This document shows, one piece after another, positions 15,689 through 21,319 of a stretch of DNA of 21,319 nt (its first letter is position 1; each line of letters begins with the position of its first letter). Under the pieces are notes generated by a model. That model did not search any database, had not been told where the DNA came from, and worked only from the letters and a program-made list of their open reading frames with translations. The position numbers were made by a program, and so were the translations under genes. The DNA is from CAYFSC01 sp964345695 (GTDB lineage Bacteria > Bacteroidota > Rhodothermia > Rhodothermales > Salinibacteraceae). The DNA lies in assembly GCA_964345695.1 (NCBI GenBank), contig CAYFSC010000036.1, forward strand, positions 1 to 21,319, written 5' to 3'.

Positions 15689-16300
15689 ATGACCGGACGA
15701 CCGCGTACATTTGATCGCGAAGCGGTGCTCGACGAGGCCTTAGAGGTCTTTTGGCACCAGGGGTACGAGGCGACCTCTGTGCAAGATCTGGTGGAGGCCA
15801 TGGGCATCCACCGCGCCAGCCTCTACAACACGTTCGGCGGCAAGCATGCTCTGTACCTCGAAGCCTTGCGCCGGTACGAGAACGAGTGGATACAGGGGCT
15901 GATCGACACGCTCCACGCCGCGGACGATGCCCGGTCCGCCCTCCGGGCGCTGCTGGAGCGCGTGGCCGACGAGGCCGCGTCGTGCCCGAAGCAAGGCAGT
16001 TGCCTGCTGACCAACGCGGCCACCGAGCGGGGCCATCACGACGATGAGGCGGTCGAGCGAGTCCGCACCAACTTCCAGCGCATTGAAGACGCGCTGTGCG
16101 AGGTGCTGCGCCGCGGGGTCGAGCGCGGCACTCTCCCGCCGCAGACGCGTCCCCGCGCTCGGGCACGCAACCTTCTCACGACGATTCAGGGCCTCCGCGT
16201 CCTGGCCCGGACGCGCCCGGATCGAGACGCGTTGCAGGACGTTGTGGACGAGTCGATGCGGGGCCTGCAGGGTACAGAGCACGCGTCTGGCGTTCACTAA
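15689..16300 (+). CDS. TetR family regulator, NemR-like
   Basis: A 203-residue TetR/AcrR-type repressor. The N-terminal helix-turn-helix spans about 8-55, with TSVQDLVEAMGI and HRASLYNTFGGK as the two DNA-binding helices and the usual YNTFG turn. The C-terminal ligand domain contains CPKQGSCLLTNA (99-110). Cys105 sits in a GSCLLTNAATE context that corresponds in position and pattern to the redox-sensing Cys106 of E. coli NemR (SGCLTVKLSAE). A second Cys is at 99. NemR controls an Old Yellow Enzyme gene, and an OYE gene lies two genes downstream here, so a thiol-based sensor of electrophiles or hypochlorite-type oxidants is a reasonable inference. Other TetR subfamilies share the CLL-N motif, so the ligand is not proven. 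Confidence 0.88.
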   Translation: MTGRPRTFDREAVLDEALEVFWHQGYEATSVQDLVEAMGIHRASLYNTFGGKHALYLEALRRYENEWIQGLIDTLHAADDARSALRALLERVADEAASCPKQGSCLLTNAATERGHHDDEAVERVRTNFQRIEDALCEVLRRGVERGTLPPQTRPRARARNLLTTIQGLRVLARTRPDRDALQDVVDESMRGLQGTEHASGVH

Positions 16301-16391
16301 GCCAACGTTTTCCTTCTCACCGCGGCCCTTCAAACAGCGGATCCCCCTCGCGTTGGGTCCGTCTCTTTTTGGAACGATCATTCAAGAGTTG

Positions 16392-17054
16392 ATGTCTTCC
16401 ACCGCCCATCCCACCCTTGAAGACGCCCTTGCCGAGCAGCGTGCTGCTGCACAGCAGCAGATGCCCGACGATACGATGGCCACGCTGCAGGCCGCCACCG
16501 AGGATCTGGAGGCTCAGGGTCTCGCCGATCAGGCCGTTCAAGCCGGCGAGACGGCACCCGACTTCGTGCTTCCCAACGCCGTCGGCGAGGGCGTTCGGCT
16601 GTCCGTCCGGCTGGCGGCAGGTCCGGTCGTGTTGAGCTTCTACCGGGGCGGATGGTGCCCGTACTGCAACCTGGAACTCCAGGCCCTGCAGTCGGCGCTG
16701 CCCGAGATTGAGCATGCGGGCGGGCAGCTCCTCGCTGTCTCGCCGCAGGCCCCCGATGCGTCACTGTCCACCAAGGAGAAAGTCGATCTGGACTTCGAGG
16801 TGTTGAGCGACGCGGGCAACGCAGTGGCGTCCGACTACGGTCTCGTCTTCACGCTCCCCGAGGCCGTGCAAGAGGCCTACGACGGTTTCGGGATCGACCT
16901 GGAGGCGACCAACGGCGACGACAGCAGTCGCCTTCCGATGCCCGCGACGTACGTCATCGATGCTGACCGGGTCGTCCGCTATGCCTTCGTCAAGGCCGAC
17001 TACACGCAGCGCGCCAGTCCGGCCGCCGTGGTGGAGACACTGCACTCCCCCTAG
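16392..17054 (+). CDS. Peroxiredoxin-like (AhpC/TSA) protein with CxxC
   Basis: A 220-residue thioredoxin-fold protein of the AhpC/TSA peroxiredoxin-like group, expected to reduce peroxides with a thiol donor. An N-terminal helical region (about 8-50, Gln/Glu/Ala-rich) precedes the redoxin domain, which starts at APDFVLPNAVGEG (55-67). The active segment FYRGGWCPYCNLELQAL contains Cys89 and Cys92 in a CxxC arrangement; in ordinary Prx the first Cys is in a PxxxT/SxxC motif, so this subgroup may use the second Cys for resolution. A cis-Pro region follows near residue 184. The ATG at 16392 is chosen by the start of homology. It lies 91 bp after the TetR gene and 121 bp before the OYE gene, on the same strand, suggesting co-regulation. 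Confidence 0.87.
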   Translation: MSSTAHPTLEDALAEQRAAAQQQMPDDTMATLQAATEDLEAQGLADQAVQAGETAPDFVLPNAVGEGVRLSVRLAAGPVVLSFYRGGWCPYCNLELQALQSALPEIEHAGGQLLAVSPQAPDASLSTKEKVDLDFEVLSDAGNAVASDYGLVFTLPEAVQEAYDGFGIDLEATNGDDSSRLPMPATYVIDADRVVRYAFVKADYTQRASPAAVVETLHSP

Positions 17055-17099
17055 CTCACCGGGCCTCCGATTTCTCCGCGCCTCTGCACCCGCAGATCG

Positions 17100-17124
17100 T
17101 TCGGTGGAGAAGAAGTCTACCGAA
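17100..17124. promoter_or_regulatory. TTCGGT-N13-ACCGAA inverted repeat upstream of the OYE gene
   Basis: Perfect 6-bp arms TTCGGT (17100-17105) and ACCGAA (17119-17124) are separated by 13 bp, 51 bp upstream of the OYE start. The size fits a dimeric regulator site, or a short hairpin in the message. GTCTACC within it partly resembles the half-site near the TetR gene in reverse orientation. No promoter hexamers could be placed with confidence. Confidence 0.3.
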
Positions 17125-17175
17125 GCAACGAGAAAACAAACTGACGTCCAGTCTCAACCCAAACGCGCGTTTTAC

Positions 17176-18258
17176 ATGAAGCTACTTTCCTCCTATGAAC
17201 TCGGGCCACTCACGCTTCCGAATCGCGTGATCATGGCGCCGATGACCCGCAACCGGGCCCCCGGAGCCGTGCCCACCGATCTGATGGCCACGTACTACCG
17301 GCAACGGGCCTCGGCGGGACTCATCATCACCGAGGCGACGCAGGTGCATCCGCGGGGACGGGGATATCCGAACACGCCCGGCATCCACAGCGACGAACAG
17401 GTCGACGCCTGGCAGACCGTCACCGACGCCGTGCACGACGCAGGCGGACGCATCTTCTTGCAGTTGTGGCACGTCGGGCGCGTCTCTCACACGTCGTATC
17501 ACGACGGCAAGCCGCCGTTGGCGCCGTCGCCGGTTCCGCTCGAAGCCGAGGGCTTCACGAAGGACGGACGCATGGCGCCGCACAGCGAGCCCCGGGCCCT
17601 GACGACCGACGAGGTGCAAGCGGTCGTCAAGCAGTACCGCCGCGGGGCTGCGAACGCGCGACGGGCCGGCTTCGACGGCGTCGAGATCCACGGCGCAAAC
17701 GGATACCTTATCGACCAATTTCTGCAGACCGGAACGAACCGCCGTACCGACCGCTATGGCGGCTCCGTCGAGAACCGCATGCGGTTTGCGCTGGAGGTCG
17801 TCGAGGCCGTCACAGGCGAGTGGGGCGACGAGCAGGTCGGCATCCGACTCTCGCCCGGCTCCACGTTCAACGACATGCACGACGCGAACCCACGCGAAAC
17901 CTTCGGAACCCTCGCCGAGCACCTCAACGCCGCGTCGCTTGCGTACGTCCATGTGGCGGAGAACGACCCGGTCGAGGGCGCGCCGGCCGGACGCCTTCTT
18001 CGTCCGCATTACGACGGCACGCTGATGGTGGCCGGCGGCTACGACCGCGAGCGTGCCGAGGAGGCGCTTCAGGACGGGCGAGCCGATCTCGTCGCGTTCG
18101 CCCGGCGCTTCTTGGCCAATCCCGATCTGCCGCGCCGCTTCGCCGAAACGGCTCCGCTCAACGACTGGGATCCTGACACGTTCTACGGCGGAGATGAAGA
18201 AGGATACATCGACTATCTGACCCTGGACGAGCAGGACGCGGCGGCTCAAGCCGCGTGA
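17176..18258 (+). CDS. Old Yellow Enzyme family ene-reductase (NemA-like)
   Basis: A 360-residue FMN-dependent flavin oxidoreductase of the classical OYE family, which uses NAD(P)H to reduce the C=C bond of unsaturated carbonyls, maleimides and nitro compounds. The barrel begins with LGPLTLPNRVIMAPMTRNR (9-27; Thr24 near the flavin). LQLWHVGRVSH (95-105) contributes the substrate-pocket Trp98, and HGANGYLIDQFL (172-183) supplies the catalytic His172 and Asn175 plus Tyr177. Then come the FMN-binding TNRRTDRYGGS (187-197), Arg224 (GIRLSP) and a C-terminal phosphate-binding VAGGYD (285-290). Length and motif order fit NemA/XenB rather than the shorter YqjM type. The ATG at 17176 starts at the usual point. 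Its partner genes are the NemR-like regulator and peroxiredoxin upstream, and thioredoxin 100 bp downstream. The exact substrate is unknown. Confidence 0.92.
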   Translation: MKLLSSYELGPLTLPNRVIMAPMTRNRAPGAVPTDLMATYYRQRASAGLIITEATQVHPRGRGYPNTPGIHSDEQVDAWQTVTDAVHDAGGRIFLQLWHVGRVSHTSYHDGKPPLAPSPVPLEAEGFTKDGRMAPHSEPRALTTDEVQAVVKQYRRGAANARRAGFDGVEIHGANGYLIDQFLQTGTNRRTDRYGGSVENRMRFALEVVEAVTGEWGDEQVGIRLSPGSTFNDMHDANPRETFGTLAEHLNAASLAYVHVAENDPVEGAPAGRLLRPHYDGTLMVAGGYDRERAEEALQDGRADLVAFARRFLANPDLPRRFAETAPLNDWDPDTFYGGDEEGYIDYLTLDEQDAAAQAA

Positions 18259-18358
18259 GGCCTCGCTCAACGGGGCCGCGCCCCCAAGTCGCAGCCCCTC
18301 CAAGGAAACGCTGAACGTCAACCCTTAGACGCTAACGCTCACTCCAACACAAACCCTC

Positions 18359-18697
18359 ATGGCTGAGACTCTCCACACCTTCACCGAAGACAACTTTCAA
18401 GACGAAGTCCTCGACGCCGATCAGCCCGTGCTGGTCGACTTCTGGGCCGAGTGGTGCGGCCCCTGCCGCCAAGTCGCGCCCATCGTTGAGGATCTGGCCG
18501 ACGAGTACGACGGCAAGGTTAAGGTCGGCAAGCTCGACGTCGACGCCAACCAGCAAGTTGCCATGGAGTACGGCATCCGCTCTATTCCGGCGCTCGTCAT
18601 CTTCAAGGACGGGAAGCCAGCAGATCAGCTGATTGGCGTAGCACCCAAAACGAAGATCGCGAAGAAGCTCGACGCCCAGCTTCCCACCACCGCCTAG
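18359..18697 (+). CDS. trxA: Thioredoxin
   Basis: A 112-residue thioredoxin, the general dithiol reductant for ribonucleotide reductase, peroxiredoxins and methionine sulfoxide reductases. The active site WCGPC is at 32-36 with catalytic Cys33 and Cys36, preceded by the usual VDFWAEWC strand. The cis-Pro77 is in GIRSIPALVIF, and the conserved GVAPKTKI helix region follows near 92-99. The surface is unusually acidic for TrxA, consistent with a halophile. The ATG at 18359 has an A/C-rich upstream stretch and no Shine-Dalgarno. It follows the OYE gene by 100 bp and is closed by a strong hairpin at 18726, so it ends this plus-strand group. It may serve as the reductant of the peroxiredoxin-like protein upstream, by inference. 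Confidence 0.96.
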   Translation: MAETLHTFTEDNFQDEVLDADQPVLVDFWAEWCGPCRQVAPIVEDLADEYDGKVKVGKLDVDANQQVAMEYGIRSIPALVIFKDGKPADQLIGVAPKTKIAKKLDAQLPTTA

Positions 18698-18725
18698 CCC
18701 TCAAGCGACCGTACTCGGTGCATTC

Positions 18726-18768
18726 CCCTCGGGCACCCGGCCAACCGGCTGCGGTGCCCGAGGGATTT
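18726..18768 (+). terminator. Strong hairpin after trxA
   Basis: CCCTCGGGCACC (18726-18737) and GGTGCCCGAGGG (18753-18764) are perfectly complementary over 12 bp, with a 15-nt loop that can itself form a short CGG/CCG stem. It starts 29 bp after the trxA stop and is followed by ATTTG, a minimal T tract. This is a convincing intrinsic-terminator candidate for the plus strand, given its stability and position. Confidence 0.75.
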
Positions 18769-18848
18769 GTATGGGGACCCAACGGGAACCACTGATTATT
18801 GCGACTGCGTTCAAGCGGTCCACATCGTCTCACAACTGCAAAACCGTC

Positions 18849-19310
18849 ATGGGTCACGCACGCCTCTGCCGTTTGGTTGGGCTCCTTCTTCTTACCGGCC
18901 TGCTGGCGGGAACTGCTGTGGCGCAACGTCCCCGGATCTCGACGGTGGAGGGGCCGGGCGTCGGTGAAAAGACGACCCTCAGCATGTTTCCGCACGCCGC
19001 CGGGGACGGCATCTCGCTCCGCGCCATCGGAGTGCAAGGGCGAGACACGACGCGATGGTCGCTCACCATCATTGGAGTGCAGGAGACCCACGCCACCGTT
19101 CAGATCGAGGCGAACGGGGAGGTGATGAAAACGGAGGAGGTCAGCAACCCCAATCCGCAAACTGGGCCGCATCAGGTGCCGCTGACGAAGGAGGAGTTTC
19201 TGTTCTTGACCAATGCCGAGACGGTTCGGCTTCACGTGAATGGCGCCACGGTACCGCTTCCCGACGCCCTCCGAATGGACATGAAGGCCATCTTCCGCAA
19301 GGTCGTGTAG
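18849..19310 (+). CDS. Small exported protein of unknown function
   Basis: A 153-residue protein that I do not recognise. Residues 1-26 form a clear signal peptide: basic start, hydrophobic LVGLLLLTGLLAGTAV core, cleavage after TAVA before QRP. The mature domain is about 127 residues and appears beta-rich, with alternating hydrophobic positions (SLRAIGVQGRD, SLTIIGVQETHATVQIEAN, VRLHVNGATVPLP). It has no cysteine in the mature part and no catalytic motif. The ATG at 18849 is chosen over an upstream ATG at 18771 because it starts at the signal peptide. The gene is separated from trxA by the hairpin and ends only 7 bp from the stop of the convergent bactofilin gene, with no terminator visible between them. 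Confidence 0.72.
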   Translation: MGHARLCRLVGLLLLTGLLAGTAVAQRPRISTVEGPGVGEKTTLSMFPHAAGDGISLRAIGVQGRDTTRWSLTIIGVQETHATVQIEANGEVMKTEEVSNPNPQTGPHQVPLTKEEFLFLTNAETVRLHVNGATVPLPDALRMDMKAIFRKVV

Positions 19311-19317
19311 GCCGCGC

Positions 19318-19851
19318 TCAAGAGGAGGACGCGGCCGGCGCATGGTTGTTTGATGCGGAGCCAGACGACTCGGCCGTCTCCGACGCGGGAGACGTGGCTC
19401 CGTTCTCCGGGGGAGACACCTCCGGCACCGGATTGTCCTCGGTGGCAGACCCGTCGGAGGACGACTCCGGAAGGGGAGCGCTCATCGAACACTCGCCAGT
19501 GAACGCAGCGCCATCTTCCACGACCAGGCGATCGGCCTGGATGTTGCCGTCCACGCGGGCCGTTTCGCGGAGAATCAGTCGGCCTTCCACGACGATGTCG
19601 CCGCTGACCTGTCCGGCAATGCTTGCCTCGGCGGCGTGAACCTCCCCGTCGACGGTGCCGCTCTCGGCCACCACCACCTTGCACTTTACGTCAATCCGCC
19701 CGATGACATCGCCGCTGATCCGAACGTCGCTCTCGGCCTTGAGCGTGCCGTCGAACACGGTTCCTTCTGCGACCAAACTCACGTGAGCCTGGGAAGCGGC
19801 GGGAGAAGAGGGCGAAGAAGAAGACGAACGGTCGTTTCCGAAAAGGGCCAT
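19318..19851 (-). CDS. Bactofilin (polymer-forming cytoskeletal protein)
   Basis: A 177-residue bactofilin, a bacterial cytoskeletal protein that polymerises without nucleotide into filaments at the inner face of the membrane and positions cell-wall enzymes. A Ser/Pro-rich disordered N-terminus (1-23) leads into the right-handed beta-helix core (about 24-123), seen as repeated short strands with glycines (GTVFDGTLKAESDVRISGDVIG, then VVVAESGTVDGEVHA and so on, ending at FTGEC). The remaining 50 residues are acidic, Ser/Glu/Pro-rich and disordered. The ATG at 19851 gives the usual short N-terminus; a TTG four codons upstream is a weaker alternative. It follows the LytM peptidase gene by 93 bp on the same strand. 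Confidence 0.92.
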   Translation of the reverse strand: MALFGNDRSSSSSPSSPAASQAHVSLVAEGTVFDGTLKAESDVRISGDVIGRIDVKCKVVVAESGTVDGEVHAAEASIAGQVSGDIVVEGRLILRETARVDGNIQADRLVVEDGAAFTGECSMSAPLPESSSDGSATEDNPVPEVSPPENGATSPASETAESSGSASNNHAPAASSS

Positions 19852-19944
19852 GACAAACGACAAATTCTAAAACGGGGGAGGGCGAAAGGCCGCAAGGGCC
19901 GCGGTGGGAGCCGGAGGGAATGTAATCTCAAGAACTGCGCCACA

Positions 19945-20847
19945 TTACCAGCCCGCAACGAACGATCGCGGGTCCTGAGCCAGTCCGTGGCGCCACAGTT
20001 CAAAATGCAGGTGGGGGCCGGTCGTGATCTCGCCGGTGTTGCCGCTTACCGCAACGGCCTCGTTGGCGCGCACATGATCGCCGACCTGCTTCAGCAGGCG
20101 CTGATTGTGCTTGTACACCGAAAGATATCCATCGGTGTGCTGGACAGCAACGGTGTATCCGCCGTCTTGGGTCCAGTCGGACACGATGACGTATCCATCG
20201 CCGATGGACCGCACGAGGGTTCCCTTCGACACGGCAACGTCCACGGCGTAGTGGCCAGTCCGTGCGTCAAATCCGCGCGTCGGGAATCCGTTCTCGACCG
20301 GCGGACGGACGGGGAACGACAGCCCGCCGAGGGCAGCAGGCCCAGAGGACAAGGCCGCCCCCGATCGGGTCGCTGGCAGGCTCGACATCGAAACTGCCGG
20401 CTGCTTGTGGTCCGACTCGTCGCGGGAGCGGGGGGCCGGCGCATCTGTCGCACGGCGAGGCGGCGTGGGGGTCGGCGTGGCGGTCGGCGCCGCCGCGTCC
20501 GGCCCGCCCGGATCGGCGCGCCCGGTGATCAGATCCTGCAGGCGCTCCACGTACTGGCGTTGGATCCGGAGCGAATCTTGAAGTGCTGCTGCGCGCATGG
20601 CATTCAGGCGCGCCTCCTGTCGCATGGCCTCGGTGGCGTACCCCGGGATGAACGTCCGGAGCGGCGTGACCACCAGGAGTGCAGCGACCACGACGGCAAC
20701 GGCAAGCAGGCTGCTGCCCCACAAGAACGCCAGGCGGCGCGGCTGTACCCGGTAGTGGCGGGCCTGCTCGGTACGGTCTGCATCCATGACCACCACGGTG
20801 TAGGTGGCGTGCAGATCACGGGCCAGGTCGGAAAGAAACGACCACAT
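19945..20847 (-). CDS. Membrane-anchored M23 (LytM-type) metallopeptidase
   Basis: A 300-residue peptidoglycan endopeptidase. A single membrane helix at about 42-61 anchors it, with the C-terminal domain outside the cytoplasm. A helical stretch (about 70-107) and a Pro/Ala/Thr-rich linker (110-170) precede the M23 domain (about 176-300). The zinc ligands appear intact: His199 and Asp203 (GHYAVDVAV), and the HLH pair His279/His281 (GPHLHFELW). Such an intact set predicts an active enzyme, which cuts peptide cross-links. The ATG at 20847 is used; a GTG at 20874 would add 9 residues. It is transcribed first, with bactofilin after it. Helicobacter CcmA with the Csd M23 peptidases is the known parallel for such a pairing, so a role in cell shape is likely but inferred. 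Confidence 0.92.
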   Translation of the reverse strand: MWSFLSDLARDLHATYTVVVMDADRTEQARHYRVQPRRLAFLWGSSLLAVAVVVAALLVVTPLRTFIPGYATEAMRQEARLNAMRAAALQDSLRIQRQYVERLQDLITGRADPGGPDAAAPTATPTPTPPRRATDAPAPRSRDESDHKQPAVSMSSLPATRSGAALSSGPAALGGLSFPVRPPVENGFPTRGFDARTGHYAVDVAVSKGTLVRSIGDGYVIVSDWTQDGGYTVAVQHTDGYLSVYKHNQRLLKQVGDHVRANEAVAVSGNTGEITTGPHLHFELWRHGLAQDPRSFVAGW

Positions 20848-20880
20848 GGGGGGCAATGACTGTGAGAGGAGCACCGGAGT

Positions 20881-20920
20881 CCGATGCAGATGTTTGATTT
20901 TCTAGTGCATCGGAAACATC
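20881..20920. repeat. Interlocked inverted repeats upstream of rpsT
   Basis: Two perfect inverted repeats are arranged A-B-A'-B'. A is CCGATGCA (20881-20888) with A' TGCATCGG (20906-20913); B is GATGTTT (20889-20895) with B' AAACATC (20914-20920). A abuts B, A' abuts B', and ten bases lie between B and A'. The arms cannot nest, so either hairpin excludes the other unless a strained pseudoknot forms. The site lies between divergent LytM and rpsT starts. Confidence 0.5.
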
Positions 20921-21026
20921 CTCAAGGGCGCAACCTTCACCGGAAGGATACATACACGGTAAGATGCCGGTCGGCTCATTCCGCGCATCCTGTCACTCTG
21001 AACTTTGGACAACAACCTACGGACCC

Positions 21027-21281
21027 ATGCCACAGCATCAATCCGCCAAGAAGCGCATGCGGCAGAACGAAAAGCGGCGCAAGCGCAACAAAGCGCAGAA
21101 AAGCCGCATGCGCACCAAAATGAACCAGCTTCGGGAGCTTGAGGACCAAGACGCTGCACGCGAGCTCCTGAACGACGTGAAGGGCGACCTCGACCGCCTT
21201 GCGTCCAAGGGCATCATCCACAAAAATAAGGCCGCGAACTACAAGAGCAAACTGGAGAAGCACGTCGACGCGCTTGAGTAG
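21027..21281 (+). CDS. rpsT: 30S ribosomal protein S20
   Basis: An 84-residue S20, the small helical protein that binds 16S rRNA in the body of the 30S subunit. The typical pattern is visible: MPQHQSAKKRMRQNEKRRKRNKAQ in short pieces (a basic first helix with SAKKR and RNKAQKSR-like motifs), then KGIIHKNKAANYKSKL (61-76), the conserved C-terminal helix that ends the family. Length matches S20 of other bacteria. The ATG at 21027 is the right start; an in-frame upstream stretch from 20964 lacks the motif. The upstream 180 bp are shared with the divergent LytM gene and include the interlocked repeats. In other bacteria S20 represses its own translation; the leader here was not resolved well enough to say whether that applies. 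Confidence 0.97.
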   Translation: MPQHQSAKKRMRQNEKRRKRNKAQKSRMRTKMNQLRELEDQDAARELLNDVKGDLDRLASKGIIHKNKAANYKSKLEKHVDALE

Positions 21282-21319
21282 GTCGCCCGCGGGGATCTGA
21301 CGCCGTTGCGCCTGCAAGA

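Noticed and set aside
18241..18254. GCGGCT/AGCCGC hairpin over the OYE stop as a terminator
   Set aside because: It lies in coding sequence, has only a two-base loop and no T tract; Ala codons explain the repeat.

Overview
The window looks like chromosomal DNA of a G+C-rich member of the Bacteroidota/Rhodothermota, most like a halophilic Salinibacter relative. Three things suggest this. Several proteins are rich in Asp/Glu (thioredoxin, the NUDIX protein, the peroxiredoxin-like protein). None of the starts inspected has a clear Shine-Dalgarno sequence. The gene families (bactofilin beside a LytM peptidase, DUF4168, ThuA, paired SulP permeases) also fit. The assignment is an inference; no rRNA gene is present to settle it.

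Layout. Positions 1-332 hold a palindromic intergenic repeat. Two GT-B glycosyltransferases follow on the minus strand (333-2814), divergent from a MATE transporter (3150-4565). The next gap carries a terminator-like hairpin and a candidate very short minus-strand RNA with its own promoter-like sequence. Then come an unknown six-helix membrane protein (4900-5511), a type II NADH dehydrogenase on the minus strand (5566-6957), an exported ThuA-like protein and an exported DUF4168 protein. A sulfate/anion transport island fills 8791-14585 on the minus strand: an SLC13-type permease with RCK_C domains, then two tandem SulP permeases of identical length that are clearly duplicates. From 14855 the plus strand carries a NUDIX hydrolase, a TetR regulator, a peroxiredoxin-like protein, an Old Yellow Enzyme and thioredoxin, then a small exported unknown. 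A bactofilin/LytM pair (minus) and ribosomal protein S20 (plus) close the window.

How the genes may work together. The TetR regulator has a Cys placed like the redox-sensing Cys of E. coli NemR, and an OYE reductase (the NemA family) lies two genes downstream, with a thiol peroxidase-like protein and thioredoxin. This reads as an electrophile/oxidant defence cassette. SLC13 plus two SulP permeases suggests sulfate or another oxyanion/bicarbonate uptake at more than one affinity. Bactofilin plus LytM endopeptidase is a recurring cell-shape pairing. The rest is ordinary housekeeping or accessory content. I found no CRISPR array, tRNA, rRNA, insertion sequence or phage gene.
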